From: Flavobacterium sp. Root901
GTDB lineage: Bacteria > Bacteroidota > Bacteroidia > Flavobacteriales > Flavobacteriaceae
Reading direction: 5' to 3'
Length of the DNA stretch: 64,000 nt
Assembly (NCBI RefSeq): GCF_001429765.1
Contig: NZ_LMJB01000007.1
Coordinates: 246,780-310,779 of the forward strand
In this document: positions 25,466 through 33,725 of the stretch, piece by piece
Layout: the number at the start of each line of letters is the position of its first letter
Position numbering within the stretch: position 1 is the stretch's first letter
Program-made: the position numbers and the translations under genes
Notes under the pieces: model-generated
What the model was told of the DNA's origin: nothing
Database searches by the model: none
The model's input: the letters and a program-made list of their open reading frames with translations, nothing else

Positions 25466-28396
25466 TTAGAAATTTAAAATGAATTCCGTTATGTTAGCAT
25501 CCGAAGGAAGCTGTAGTTTTTTTCGAATACGGTATCGGGTGTCTTCAACACCTCTAACAGAAATTCCTAAAAGCGGTGCAATTTCTTTCGTATTAAAGTT
25601 CATTCTTAGATAAGCACACAGTCTCATATCGCGGGGCGTAAGTTCCGGATAACTCATTTTGAGCCTCTGCATAAAATTATCATGAAGCTGATTAAAGATT
25701 TCTTCAAACTCGTTCCAATGCTTGTCTCCCTGCAATTCGTGATCGATCAGTTTGTTTATTTTAGTCAGTAAACTAAAGTTTACATTGGGATCATTTTTCT
25801 TATCCATTTGTCCAATCAGTTCTTTTATTGAAAGCAGAATTTCATTTAAATGAATAAGATTGACGGTATTTGAAGCTACTTTGGCATTTTTAAGGTTTAT
25901 CGTGGTTTCGAGGTTTTCACGAATAATTGCCATGTTTTCCTGCTCGAATGTCAATTTCTGTTCATTAAGTTCTGCACGACTGCGAAGAAGCTCTTTTTCC
26001 TGATTCAGAATTAATTGCTGACGTTCTCGCTCCGCTACAGATTTTTGATATTTAATAATCAGATAAATCACGACACTGTAAAGTATAAAATACAAAATAT
26101 AAGCCCAGATCGTCCTGTACCAGGGCGGCAGAATTTCAAAACGAAAAACAGCTTCTTCACTTACAACATCATAAATATTTTTTGCCCTTACATGAAAAAC
26201 ATATTCATTTTCAGGCAGGTTGGTGTATTCTTTTTCAGTCTGCAAACTGTATTCTGACCATTTTGGTTCAAAACCTTCCAGCCAGTATTCATATTTAGTC
26301 GCATCGGCCTCATCGTAAAAAAGCGAAGAAAAAGAAAAATGAAGTGCATTATTGGAATACGACAAAACCCTCGAAATCTCCTCTCCTGCTGCTTTTGTTT
26401 TATTTGGAAGAACATCGTACCGACTGGAAAATATCAGACTGTCTTTTGGAAAAATACATTTAACCTCAGAAATTAACGCCTTATATTTCGTTTGGTATTG
26501 CTTATTCCGAATCGCATTATAATGAATTAAACCATCCTGAGTTCCAAAAAAAACATCGCCGCTTGTTGTGGTCTGAATGTTTTCAAAACCAGGAACATAT
26601 AAATATCTTAGTTTTCTAAACGGCAGCTCTTCCACAGCAAAACTTCCGTTTGTTTTTTTGGTCATTTTTCCGGTATTTTCTCCAGAAACATACCAGATAT
26701 TATTTTGATTATCAGGTTTTAATAATCTAATATGATTTTCGAGTCCAAGGTATTTCTTAAAAACGGGTTCGGTAACCATTTTCTTCGAATGGGAATCCTG
26801 CTTGTAAACGCCTTTTGTTGTCCCGAACAGAATCTGATTATCAATTTTAAAAGTATTCAGAAACAAACTCGATGGAAAACCGTTTTTATCATTATAAAAC
26901 TCAACTTTTGTAACAGCATCAAATGTTTTATTAAACTGAAGTTTAAAAATTCCTTTATAACCGTGCGCAATCCAGAAATCGCCGTTTTTATCTGTTTCAA
27001 TAACGCGGCTGCTTTCTTCAAAACCTTTTATTTTATTTTGATAAACCCAGGAATTATTGGTTTTTTTGAGAAGATATAAACCGTTATAACCGCCGACAAT
27101 TAATAAATCGGGACGATTTGGAACTAAAATTCCTTTCCATGCTCCATCGACTTTTGCTAACAATTGTGCCGAATTACCCGAAACTTCAAATATTCCGTTT
27201 TTTTCAAAAGCTAAAAGTGAATTTCCAAAAACACCAATATTCCACACATTTTCATACATTCCGGCAACATGCTGGAAATTTGCATTCTTCCGTTTTCCGT
27301 TTTTATAACCCAGCCAGTCCAGCCAGAATAAACCATTATCTGTAGCGATGTATAATTTGTTTTGATAAATCTGACTGCAGTATATTTTAGTTTCAGAATT
27401 CGAGGTGTCTAATATTCTGGATAAAGGCGAAGAAATCTGGATCAGCGAAATTCCTTCTTTGAGTGTTACCCACAAATTTCCTTCTTTATCTACTTTTAGA
27501 TTTGTTACATATTGATTTTGCAGTCCCATTTGTTTGTTGATATGCTGGATTAAATGTCCCGCACCATCTATGACTATCAACCCTGACTGCCGGGTTCCTA
27601 TTCCGAAATATCCATCAGAAAGCTGAATCGCGGTAGAAATTTGATTCTGCTTCAAAAGATTATCAACTTCAGTTATAAATGGTTTTAACTGATGATCCTT
27701 ATAAGTAAAAAGACCGTTTTTTTGAGTAAGTAATAAAAGGCTATTTTGAATTTTAAAAATTTTCCTGATCTTCATTCCGGCAAACTTTTCTGAACCGGGA
27801 ATAGAAAACAACAGATCGTTCTTAAGTTTCAATAAACCTTTTGTATTATCAGAAACATAGATTTCTTTATTAACTTCAAAAAAATCATCAAAACTTGTCT
27901 GCGGTTTTAAAACCTTAATTTTATTATTCTTATAAATAAATATTCCTTCGTAAGAGAAAAAAATAACTTCATTATTTTGAATTATCGTATGCACGACATC
28001 ACCAAAATTTCTGGCTGAAACCGGAAGCAATTTCATCAGCGATGTATATTGATACTGACCGTTTGGCAATTGAATAACATAACCAAAATCGCCCTGCGCC
28101 CCTACATACATTTTATCCTTTTTGTCTATTGCAAGCGAACGGACCATACTTTTGTTTTCCGGCTGGGTCACAATACTCCAGCGAACTCCGTCAAACTGCA
28201 TAATCCCGAAATGATTGGCAAAAAACATCATTCCTTTTGAATCCTGAAGAACATCCCAGTTTTCTGAAGCTGCTTTATATGCTTTAGGATTATAATTAGT
28301 AATAAAAGGGACTCCGATTTTTTTAATCTGCGCCTTTACGACTGGAGAAATGAGCGCTATCGATAAAAGTAAAATTCTAATTATAAATTTCGTCAT
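25466..28396 (-). CDS. Membrane-spanning propeller/Y_Y_Y sensor with cytoplasmic LuxR-type HTH
   Basis: The protein has 976 residues with a signal peptide ending near VVKAQ. The periplasmic part (to about 690) has many short blades with NLWVTLKEGIS and DFWIAHGYKG-type strands, like the two-component-regulator propeller. A Y_Y_Y domain (KYEYWLEGFEPKWSEYS) follows, then a single membrane helix at about 762-782 and a coiled coil to about 850. The C-terminal HTH reads YPELTPRDMRLCAYLRMN, then KEIAPLLGISVRGVEDTRYR. No histidine kinase or receiver is present, so it likely binds DNA directly from the membrane. It lies just upstream of, and on the same strand as, the GH16/GH64/GH18/protease genes. 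That makes it their probable regulator, with wall oligosaccharides as possible signal. Confidence 0.85.
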   Translation of the reverse strand: MTKFIIRILLLSIALISPVVKAQIKKIGVPFITNYNPKAYKAASENWDVLQDSKGMMFFANHFGIMQFDGVRWSIVTQPENKSMVRSLAIDKKDKMYVGAQGDFGYVIQLPNGQYQYTSLMKLLPVSARNFGDVVHTIIQNNEVIFFSYEGIFIYKNNKIKVLKPQTSFDDFFEVNKEIYVSDNTKGLLKLKNDLLFSIPGSEKFAGMKIRKIFKIQNSLLLLTQKNGLFTYKDHQLKPFITEVDNLLKQNQISTAIQLSDGYFGIGTRQSGLIVIDGAGHLIQHINKQMGLQNQYVTNLKVDKEGNLWVTLKEGISLIQISSPLSRILDTSNSETKIYCSQIYQNKLYIATDNGLFWLDWLGYKNGKRKNANFQHVAGMYENVWNIGVFGNSLLAFEKNGIFEVSGNSAQLLAKVDGAWKGILVPNRPDLLIVGGYNGLYLLKKTNNSWVYQNKIKGFEESSRVIETDKNGDFWIAHGYKGIFKLQFNKTFDAVTKVEFYNDKNGFPSSLFLNTFKIDNQILFGTTKGVYKQDSHSKKMVTEPVFKKYLGLENHIRLLKPDNQNNIWYVSGENTGKMTKKTNGSFAVEELPFRKLRYLYVPGFENIQTTTSGDVFFGTQDGLIHYNAIRNKQYQTKYKALISEVKCIFPKDSLIFSSRYDVLPNKTKAAGEEISRVLSYSNNALHFSFSSLFYDEADATKYEYWLEGFEPKWSEYSLQTEKEYTNLPENEYVFHVRAKNIYDVVSEEAVFRFEILPPWYRTIWAYILYFILYSVVIYLIIKYQKSVAERERQQLILNQEKELLRSRAELNEQKLTFEQENMAIIRENLETTINLKNAKVASNTVNLIHLNEILLSIKELIGQMDKKNDPNVNFSLLTKINKLIDHELQGDKHWNEFEEIFNQLHDNFMQRLKMSYPELTPRDMRLCAYLRMNFNTKEIAPLLGISVRGVEDTRYRIRKKLQLPSDANITEFILNF

Positions 28397-28882
28397 TTTT
28401 GTTTTTGTCTGTAGGTTATACTGCGATTTTCGGAAATCACAATTTTAAAAATAACTCTTTGGGAGAAGTCATTTTTAAGGCAAATCATTCACAATTTTAG
28501 TTTTCTGTTTGCCAATTCAGCATCAATAACAGCTTAAAAAAGCGAATGTGGAAATTCAAATATATAAAAATTTATTTTAATGCAACAAATTACATTACTT
28601 GATAAGAATATTTTAAATGACAGAAAATTTTTTAGTATTTCCATTTTCTGCAAAAAAGTATTTTTTTATGTAAAATCAATTTTTAGACAATAAAATTGCG
28701 AAATATCGTAAATTTAAACATACAAAAAAACTCTTAACCGTTCACAAACAATGATTTGCAGCATACGGCACGTTCTTTGGCTATTTTTAATATTATATAT
28801 TCCTGATTTATTAAATACGGCAGCCACATTTAGAGATGTTGAATTACAAAAAAGATAAAAATTTGAGGCGCTTTTTTACTTC

Positions 28883-28904
28883 TTAATCTAGGTTAATCGA
28901 TAAA
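28883..28904 (+). promoter_or_regulatory. Direct-repeat operator TTAATC-N4-TTAATC, copy 1
   Basis: Two TTAATC half-sites start ten bases apart (28883 and 28893), one helical turn, and are followed by GATAAA. The same 22 bases recur without change at 31379-31400. In both places the block ends exactly 15 bases before a TAAATTTG -7 box, so a regulator bound here would touch RNA polymerase near -33. Direct repeats in this position fit an activator of AraC or a similar type, but no regulator is visible nearby. Confidence 0.75.
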
Positions 28905-28919
28905 CATTTATCTCTGTAG

Positions 28920-28927
28920 TAAATTTG
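28920..28927 (+). promoter_or_regulatory. -7 promoter box (TAAATTTG) of the hydrolase operon
   Basis: TAAATTTG matches TAnnTTTG and lies 15 bases after the operator at 28883. It implies a leader of about 105 bases before the ATG at 29039. The same arrangement before the dioxygenase gene supports it. Confidence 0.7.
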
Positions 28928-29038
28928 CATCATAATCATTACAACATTGAATAAACAGATTCTTAAATGTTAAAAGAATAAACTTAATCATAAATTAAAA
29001 TCAAAATAACAAATAATATTAATCTTAAAATTAAAATC

Positions 29039-29854
29039 ATGAGCACATTTACAGTAAAAGACGGAACAGAAATTTATTACAAAGATTGGGGAAAAGGACA
29101 ACCAATTGTTTTTCATCATGGATGGCCTTTATCAAGTGATGATTGGGATGCACAAATGATGTTTTTCCTTCAAAAAGGTTACCGTGTTATTGCACATGAC
29201 CGTCGCGGACATGGTCGTTCTGGTCAAAGTTCTGAAGGAAACAATATGGAAACTTACGCATCTGACATAGCTGAATTAACAGCAGCACTTGACTTAAAAG
29301 ATGCTATTCACATTGGGCATTCAACAGGAGGCGGTGAAGTAATCCGTTACGCAGCAAAATATGGAAAAGGACGTGTTGCCAAAGCTGTAATCATTAGTGC
29401 CGTTACCCCAATAATGATTCAAAATGAGTCTAATCCTGAAGGTGTGCCATTGTCTGTTTTTGACGAAATTAGAAAAGGAACAGGATTTAGCAGAGCACAG
29501 TATTTTTATGATTTTCCAATAGCGTTTTACGGCTGGAACCGTGAAGGACAAACTGTTCAGGAAGGTATAAAACATAACTGGTGGCGTCAGGGAATGATGG
29601 GTTCTGTTTTAGCTCATTATGAAGGAATTAAAGCATTTTCTGAATCAGATTTTACAGAAGATTTAAAAAGTTTAGATATTCCGGTTCTTGTGTTACATGG
29701 AGAAGATGATCAGATTGTTCCTTATGCTCAGGCTCCTAGAGCAGCAAAACTGCTGAAAAACGGAAAATTAATTTCTTATCCGGGATTCCCTCACGGAATG
29801 CCGACTACGAATGCTGAAACAATCAATAACGATATTCTGGCATTTATAAAATAA
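29039..29854 (+). CDS. Alpha/beta hydrolase, cofactor-free haloperoxidase/arylesterase type
   Basis: The 271-residue cytoplasmic protein begins FTVKDGTEIYYKDWGKGQP. It has the oxyanion segment HHGWPLSSDDWD, the nucleophile elbow GHSTGGGEV (Ser95), the acid in HGEDDQIVP (Asp223/224) and the base His252 in GFPHGMP. The length and motifs match non-heme chloroperoxidase-like esterases, which in vivo usually act as esterases or perhydrolases. It is the first gene of a run with an acetyltransferase-like protein, an MhqD-like hydrolase and a cupin. It shares its operator with an MhqO-like dioxygenase gene. A role in detoxifying aromatic electrophiles is inferred from that company. Confidence 0.85.
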   Translation: MSTFTVKDGTEIYYKDWGKGQPIVFHHGWPLSSDDWDAQMMFFLQKGYRVIAHDRRGHGRSGQSSEGNNMETYASDIAELTAALDLKDAIHIGHSTGGGEVIRYAAKYGKGRVAKAVIISAVTPIMIQNESNPEGVPLSVFDEIRKGTGFSRAQYFYDFPIAFYGWNREGQTVQEGIKHNWWRQGMMGSVLAHYEGIKAFSESDFTEDLKSLDIPVLVLHGEDDQIVPYAQAPRAAKLLKNGKLISYPGFPHGMPTTNAETINNDILAFIK

Positions 29855-29877
29855 ATAACCCGATACTAAATAAATAC

Positions 29878-29912
29878 AACTGCTTATAAAGAATTATTTT
29901 ATAAGCAGTTTA
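29878..29912. repeat. Intercistronic stem-loop
   Basis: AACTGCTTATAAA and TTTATAAGCAGTT form a 13-bp stem after the hydrolase gene. The sequence following on the plus strand is an A run, not T, so it is a poor terminator. It may instead protect or process the mRNA between hydrolase and acetyltransferase-like genes. Confidence 0.55.
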
Positions 29913-29934
29913 AAAAAAGATACAGGCTTACCAT

Positions 29935-30231
29935 ATGGAAACAATAAAATTAGAATTAAACGAAAAACAGCATGGCAATTTTAATCTCTATGTTGATGGA
30001 AAAAAATTAGGCGAAATGACTGTAAGTATAAAACCGGGTTTGCTAACCGTTTACCATACAGGAGTTGAACCGGAGGGAGAAGGAAAAGGATATGCCAGGA
30101 AACTTTTAGAAGAAATGGTTTCTTATGTTCGTGCCAATAATTTAAAAGTTTTACCACTCTGTCCTTACGTACATGCACAATTTAAAAGAAATCCGGATGA
30201 ATACGAAGATATCTGGCAAAAACAATCTTAA
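29935..30231 (+). CDS. GNAT-like small N-acetyltransferase (YidJ/PF14542 type)
   Basis: The protein has 98 residues. It shows a short beta sheet with LTVYHTGVEPEGEGKGYARKL, which contains the acetyl-CoA-binding loop, then LPLCPYVHAQFKRNPDEYEDIW. That end is the typical CPYV-x-F-x-P-EY signature of the small GNAT family PF14542. Substrates of these proteins are not known. The gene lies between two alpha/beta hydrolase genes with 80- and 12-base gaps. No frame problem is seen. Confidence 0.85.
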   Translation: METIKLELNEKQHGNFNLYVDGKKLGEMTVSIKPGLLTVYHTGVEPEGEGKGYARKLLEEMVSYVRANNLKVLPLCPYVHAQFKRNPDEYEDIWQKQS

Positions 30232-30243
30232 AAATATAATAGT

Positions 30244-30864
30244 ATGAATACAGAAATTTTAACAGACGGCATGCCTTTAAATGAAGCAAAAAAAGCTTTG
30301 ATTATGATTCACGGACGCGGCGCGGGTGCTCATGATATTCTTTCGATTGCAAAACATCTTAAGGTTGAAGATTTTGCCCTTATAGCACCTGAGGCAGAAA
30401 ACAGAACCTGGTATCCGTATTCTTTTTTAGCGCCTCTGGATCAAAATGAACCTTCTTTTTCAAAATCTTTAGAAGCAATTCATGAGGTTGTGGTAGCTGT
30501 GCTGCAAAACGGAATAGAAAAAGAAAATATTTATTTTCTGGGATTTTCGCAGGGAGCTTGTCTTGCTTTGGAATTCACAACAAGAAACGCAGCAAAATAC
30601 GGCGGAATAGTTGCTTTTACAGGCGGATTAATTGGTGATCAGGTTTATGAAAAACATTATGCAGGAAACTTCGAAAATACTCCTGTCTTTATCGGAACCA
30701 GTGATCCTGATTTCCACGTTCCCGTAGAAAGAGTAAATGATACCGAAGCCCTTATGACAAAAATGGGCGCATTGGTTACTAAAAAAATCTATCCAAATAT
30801 GGGACATACCATTAGTCAGGACGAGATAAACCTGGCAAACGAATTGATTTTCAATAAAAAATAA
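30244..30864 (+). CDS. Phospholipase/carboxylesterase-family hydrolase, MhqD-like
   Basis: The protein has 206 residues. The oxyanion loop is ALIMIHGRGAGAHD, the nucleophile elbow LGFSQGACLALEF (Ser102), the acid lies in GTSDPDFHVPVERV and the histidine in MGHTIS. This is the predicted-esterase (YtpA/MhqD) family. In Bacillus, mhqD is co-regulated with the ring-cleaving dioxygenase mhqO for quinone resistance. A VOC dioxygenase of that kind is encoded 600 bases downstream under the same operator. The stop overlaps the start of the cupin gene by one base (TAATG), so translation is likely coupled. Confidence 0.8.
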   Translation: MNTEILTDGMPLNEAKKALIMIHGRGAGAHDILSIAKHLKVEDFALIAPEAENRTWYPYSFLAPLDQNEPSFSKSLEAIHEVVVAVLQNGIEKENIYFLGFSQGACLALEFTTRNAAKYGGIVAFTGGLIGDQVYEKHYAGNFENTPVFIGTSDPDFHVPVERVNDTEALMTKMGALVTKKIYPNMGHTISQDEINLANELIFNKK

Positions 30865-31214
30865 TGATTACTATAACGCGAATTTACAGCGACTCTAACG
30901 GAGAAAGTCATTTTGAAGACTTTGAAGTTCCATTAAAAAACAACGGTGATATCGGATTTTTATCTGATGATGAACCCGTTAAATCTATCGTTTTTAGAGA
31001 AGTCATCCCTTCTTATGATTACGATTTTCATAATGCGCCAGACCGTCAGTATATTATTTTACTGGACGGCGGTGTTGAAATCGAAACTTCGCAAGGCGAA
31101 AAAAGAACCTTCAATACCGGTTCGATACTCTTAGTCGAAGACACTACAGGAAAAGGACATAAAACAAAAAATATTGAACCAAAACTAAGAAAGTCAATAT
31201 TTATTAAATTATAA
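30864..31214 (+). CDS. Cupin-fold protein
   Basis: The protein has 116 residues. The beta-rich sequence includes YIILLDGGVEIETSQGEKRTF and GSILLVEDTTGKGHKTKN, the usual two-part cupin pattern. Only one clear histidine (in GHKTKN) stands at a metal-ligand position. It begins inside the stop codon of the MhqD-like gene. Small cupins of this kind often come with detoxification operons, but no reaction can be given. Confidence 0.7.
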   Translation: MITITRIYSDSNGESHFEDFEVPLKNNGDIGFLSDDEPVKSIVFREVIPSYDYDFHNAPDRQYIILLDGGVEIETSQGEKRTFNTGSILLVEDTTGKGHKTKNIEPKLRKSIFIKL

Positions 31215-31267
31215 ATTCAGCACGATCTTACTGAATCTGCTGTGATTAATTATCGGTCACAGCAAAA

Positions 31268-31316
31268 AAAAAACAGCCCCGAAAGTATTAGATACCGCTT
31301 TCGGACTGCATTTTTA
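31268..31316 (+). terminator. Terminator after the cupin gene
   Basis: CAGCCCCGAAAG and CTTTCGGACTG form an imperfect GC-rich stem around a 15-base loop, followed by CATTTTTAT. An A run precedes it. It separates the hydrolase operon from the promoter at 31379. Confidence 0.65.
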
Positions 31317-31378
31317 TACCCGAATTTTATTTTAATATTTTAAAAGTAAAATTCAAAAAAAGCGCCCTCAGTTGTTTT

Positions 31379-31400
31379 TTAATCTAGGTTAATCGATAAA
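31379..31400 (+). promoter_or_regulatory. Direct-repeat operator TTAATC-N4-TTAATC, copy 2
   Basis: This is identical over 22 bases to the block at 28883-28904, including the GATAAA that follows, and again lies 15 bases upstream of TAAATTTG. The sequences around it differ, so the identity is unlikely to be a simple recent duplication of the whole promoter. Confidence 0.75.
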
Positions 31401-31415
31401 AAGCTGCAGCCGGCG

Positions 31416-31423
31416 TAAATTTG
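31416..31423 (+). promoter_or_regulatory. -7 promoter box (TAAATTTG) of the dioxygenase gene
   Basis: TAAATTTG matches TAnnTTTG and lies 39 bases before the ATG at 31463. Its distance to the operator is the same as in the copy upstream of 29039. Confidence 0.7.
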
Positions 31424-31462
31424 TAAAAGAAAAATCAAACAACAATTTAATATAAAATTACC

Positions 31463-32401
31463 ATGGAAAATAAAATTTTAGGCTTACACCATATCACTGC
31501 AATTGCAGGTGACGCTAAACGCAACTTTGACTTTTATTCAAAAATATTAGGATTACGATTCATCAAAAAAACGGTGAATTTTGACGATCCGGGAACGTAC
31601 CACTTTTACTTTGGTGACGAAGTTGGAAGCGCAGGGACTATTTTAACTTTTTTCCCTTGGGGAGAAGGCATTCAGCAAGGAAAAAAAGGATCTGGAATGG
31701 CTACCGAAATTGGTTATTCTGTTCCAAAAGGAAGTCTTGATTTCTGGCAGAAACGTTTCGAACAGTATAATGTAATTTATAATAAACCTGCTGAAAAATT
31801 CGGAGAAAAATACCTGACTTTCTTAGATCCGGACGGATTAAAATTAGAATTAATCGAATCTAAAACAGAAGATAAAAGAAAAGGATGGGAAACTGACGAA
31901 GTAAAAGCTGATGCGGCAACAAAAGGTTTTCATAACATTACTTTGACTTTAAACGACATTAAACCAACCGCTGCTGTTTTAACTGAAATATTTGGTTATA
32001 AACTGATCGGCCAGGATGTAAACCGTTACCGTTATGCAACAGATGCTGTAGAAAATGCCGCTATTGTTGATTTAGTAGAACTAACTGATGAAAAACGCGG
32101 TTTGAATGCCAACGGAACTGTTCATCACGTAGCTTTTCGTGTAAAAAATGATGAAATATTAATGCACTTCCGTGAAAAAGTCGAAGCTTACGGATTGTCT
32201 ATTACACCACAAATTGACAGACAATATTTCCACTCTTTGTATTTTAGAGAACCAGGCGGAGTTTTGTTTGAAATCGCTACCGATAATCCCGGATTTACCG
32301 TAGACGAAAGCTTAGAAGAATTAGGTAAAAACTTAAAACTTCCGGCACAATACGAACCACAAAGAGCTGCAATTGAAGCACATTTGGTTAAAATAAATTA
32401 A
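31463..32401 (+). CDS. Ring-cleaving dioxygenase-like VOC protein, MhqO/MhqA type
   Basis: The protein has 312 residues and two vicinal-oxygen-chelate repeats. The first begins LGLHHITAIAGDAKRNFDFY and contains GTYHFYFGD and ILTFFPW. The second begins GFHNITLTLNDI, with VHHVAFRVKND and YFREPGGVLFEIATDNPGF. The histidines and the late glutamate are the expected metal ligands. The length and the FFPW motif match the hydroquinone/catechol-type dioxygenases called MhqO or MhqA. It likely opens quinol rings in the cytoplasm. It shares its promoter design with the gene set at 29039-31214, so the two transcripts probably form one regulon. Confidence 0.85.
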   Translation: MENKILGLHHITAIAGDAKRNFDFYSKILGLRFIKKTVNFDDPGTYHFYFGDEVGSAGTILTFFPWGEGIQQGKKGSGMATEIGYSVPKGSLDFWQKRFEQYNVIYNKPAEKFGEKYLTFLDPDGLKLELIESKTEDKRKGWETDEVKADAATKGFHNITLTLNDIKPTAAVLTEIFGYKLIGQDVNRYRYATDAVENAAIVDLVELTDEKRGLNANGTVHHVAFRVKNDEILMHFREKVEAYGLSITPQIDRQYFHSLYFREPGGVLFEIATDNPGFTVDESLEELGKNLKLPAQYEPQRAAIEAHLVKIN

Positions 32402-32423
32402 TTATTAAACTTAAACACAACTA

Positions 32424-32456
32424 AAAAAGCTGTCCGTAAATGACAGCTTTTTTTAT
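32424..32456. terminator. Bidirectional terminator between convergent genes
   Basis: AAAAAAGCTGTC and GACAGCTTTTTTT pair around CGTAAAT, with A and T runs on the outside. It sits between the stops at 32401 (plus) and 32476 (minus). Confidence 0.85.
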
Positions 32457-32475
32457 GTTTATTATTTCTCCTGAA

Positions 32476-33114
32476 TTAGATTTTGAGCATTCTGCTTAAT
32501 TCTTCATAACTATGAAAAATTAATGCACCTTCTTCTTCTAAATCATGATTATTAAATCCGTTGGCAAAACCATAAACTTTAAATCCGCCGCTTCGTCCGG
32601 CTTTTACACCTGCTTTACTGTCTTCTAAAACAATACAGTCTTTTACATCAAAACCCATTTCGCTGGCAGCATGAAGAAAAATTCCCGGCTCCGGTTTCCA
32701 GCTGTTAATCTGATAGGAACTAAATATTTTATTTTCGAATTTATCCAATAAACCGGCTGCCTCAAGGTTTAATCTGATTTTCTCAACGGGTCCGCTGGAA
32801 GCTACACAATACGGAATTTTTAGTTTTTCGATAAAATCAAAAACACCTTCCATAGGTTTTACTTCCGTTTTAAAAGCGTTAAAACTTCTCTCGCGATATT
32901 CGGATTCAAAAGTTTCGGGAAGTTTTTTATCGATTGCTTCTTCAATATGACGGAAACAATCCTTTAAATTACGGCCGTTAAAATTTCGATAAGCATCTTC
33001 AAGTTCCATTTCAAATCCGTATTCTGCCGCCATTTCAAGCAAAATACCGTTCCCAATTTTCTCTGTATCTACTAAAACACCGTCACAATCAAAAATAATA
33101 CACTTAACTTCCAT
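32476..33114 (-). CDS. HAD-superfamily hydrolase (subfamily IA, phosphoglucomutase-like)
   Basis: The protein has 212 residues. Motif I is FDCDGVLVDTE (Asp9 nucleophile, Asp11), motif II is CVASSGP, and motif IV is VLEDSKAGVKAG. A helical cap begins right after motif I with LLEMAAEYGFEM. This is the arrangement of beta-phosphoglucomutase and sugar-phosphate phosphatases of the YieH/YcjU kind. The substrate is a small phosphate ester that I cannot specify. It is followed on the same strand, upstream in transcription, by a Nudix gene 86 bases away. Confidence 0.88.
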   Translation of the reverse strand: MEVKCIIFDCDGVLVDTEKIGNGILLEMAAEYGFEMELEDAYRNFNGRNLKDCFRHIEEAIDKKLPETFESEYRERSFNAFKTEVKPMEGVFDFIEKLKIPYCVASSGPVEKIRLNLEAAGLLDKFENKIFSSYQINSWKPEPGIFLHAASEMGFDVKDCIVLEDSKAGVKAGRSGGFKVYGFANGFNNHDLEEEGALIFHSYEELSRMLKI

Positions 33115-33200
33115 AATCTTAATTTACATTTTATTAATCTGATAAACGGAATCAGACAAGAATGTAAAATACAAAAAAATCCGGTACAACGGTGCTTTTT

Positions 33201-33665
33201 TTAAAGTGAAGCCGAAATTTTAGAAACCATCTGAACAATAAAATCAGCTTGTGCGGGATTTATTTTCTTTAAAGCCTCGGCAGTCTGAAACCATTCTGCT
33301 CTGTCAATTTCAGGGAAGTTTTGGAGTTTTCCGGATTTTGGAGGCCATTCCATTTCAAAATCATTACTTTTTATCAAAGTTTCATCCAGATCAAATTCTA
33401 CTGCCCAGGCGTGAACAATTTTACCCGATTTAAGTTTAACAAATTCCAGTTTTATAAAATCGCCATCGACCTCAAAACCTGTTTCTTCATGAAACTCGCG
33501 TATGGCAGCATCAAGCGGATCTTCATCCTCTGTAAATTCTCCTTTGGGAATCGACCAGCTTTCTAAATCTTTATTCTTCCAAAACGGCCCGCCCGGATGA
33601 ACCAGAAAGAAAAAAATGGTCTTATCAACAAATTTATACAATAATATTCCTGCGCTTTGTTTCAT
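33201..33665 (-). CDS. Nudix hydrolase
   Basis: The 154-residue protein carries a complete Nudix box. It begins GEFTEDEDPLDAAIREFHEE and continues with TGF, matching GX5EX7REXXEEXGU exactly. Strands before it (AGILLYKF and FFLVHPGGPFW) and the acidic PPKSGKLQNFPEIDRAEWF after it resemble NTP pyrophosphohydrolases of the ADP-ribose/diadenosine group. It is cytoplasmic and has no signal. The reaction is hydrolysis of a nucleoside-diphosphate-linked compound; the exact one is unknown. Confidence 0.9.
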   Translation of the reverse strand: MKQSAGILLYKFVDKTIFFFLVHPGGPFWKNKDLESWSIPKGEFTEDEDPLDAAIREFHEETGFEVDGDFIKLEFVKLKSGKIVHAWAVEFDLDETLIKSNDFEMEWPPKSGKLQNFPEIDRAEWFQTAEALKKINPAQADFIVQMVSKISASL

Positions 33666-33725
33666 AAAATGATGTTATTTTGAAATCATATTTCATAAAT
33701 ATCGGAATTCTTTTTTGAATAGCAG

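Larger units (their letters stand above)
28397..29038. other. Divergent intergenic region with operator and promoter, no gene
   Basis: This 642-base region separates the regulator gene (minus) from the hydrolase gene (plus). It is A/T-rich. The recognisable items are the direct-repeat operator and -7 box at 28883-28927, listed separately. A 35-codon frame at 28751-28858 with a hydrophobic N-terminus ends just before the operator; I do not think it is convincing. Confidence 0.6.

Noticed and set aside
26732..27079. 115-codon plus-strand frame opposite the propeller regulator
   Set aside because: It lies wholly antisense to a well-supported gene and has the Phe/Ile/Asn-rich composition expected from the reverse of AT-rich coding DNA.
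28751..28858. 35-codon frame with a hydrophobic start (LWLFLILYIPDLL) before the hydrolase promoter
   Set aside because: It could pass for a signal-peptide remnant, but it has no family, no clear promoter, and ends just before the operator; not enough to call a gene.
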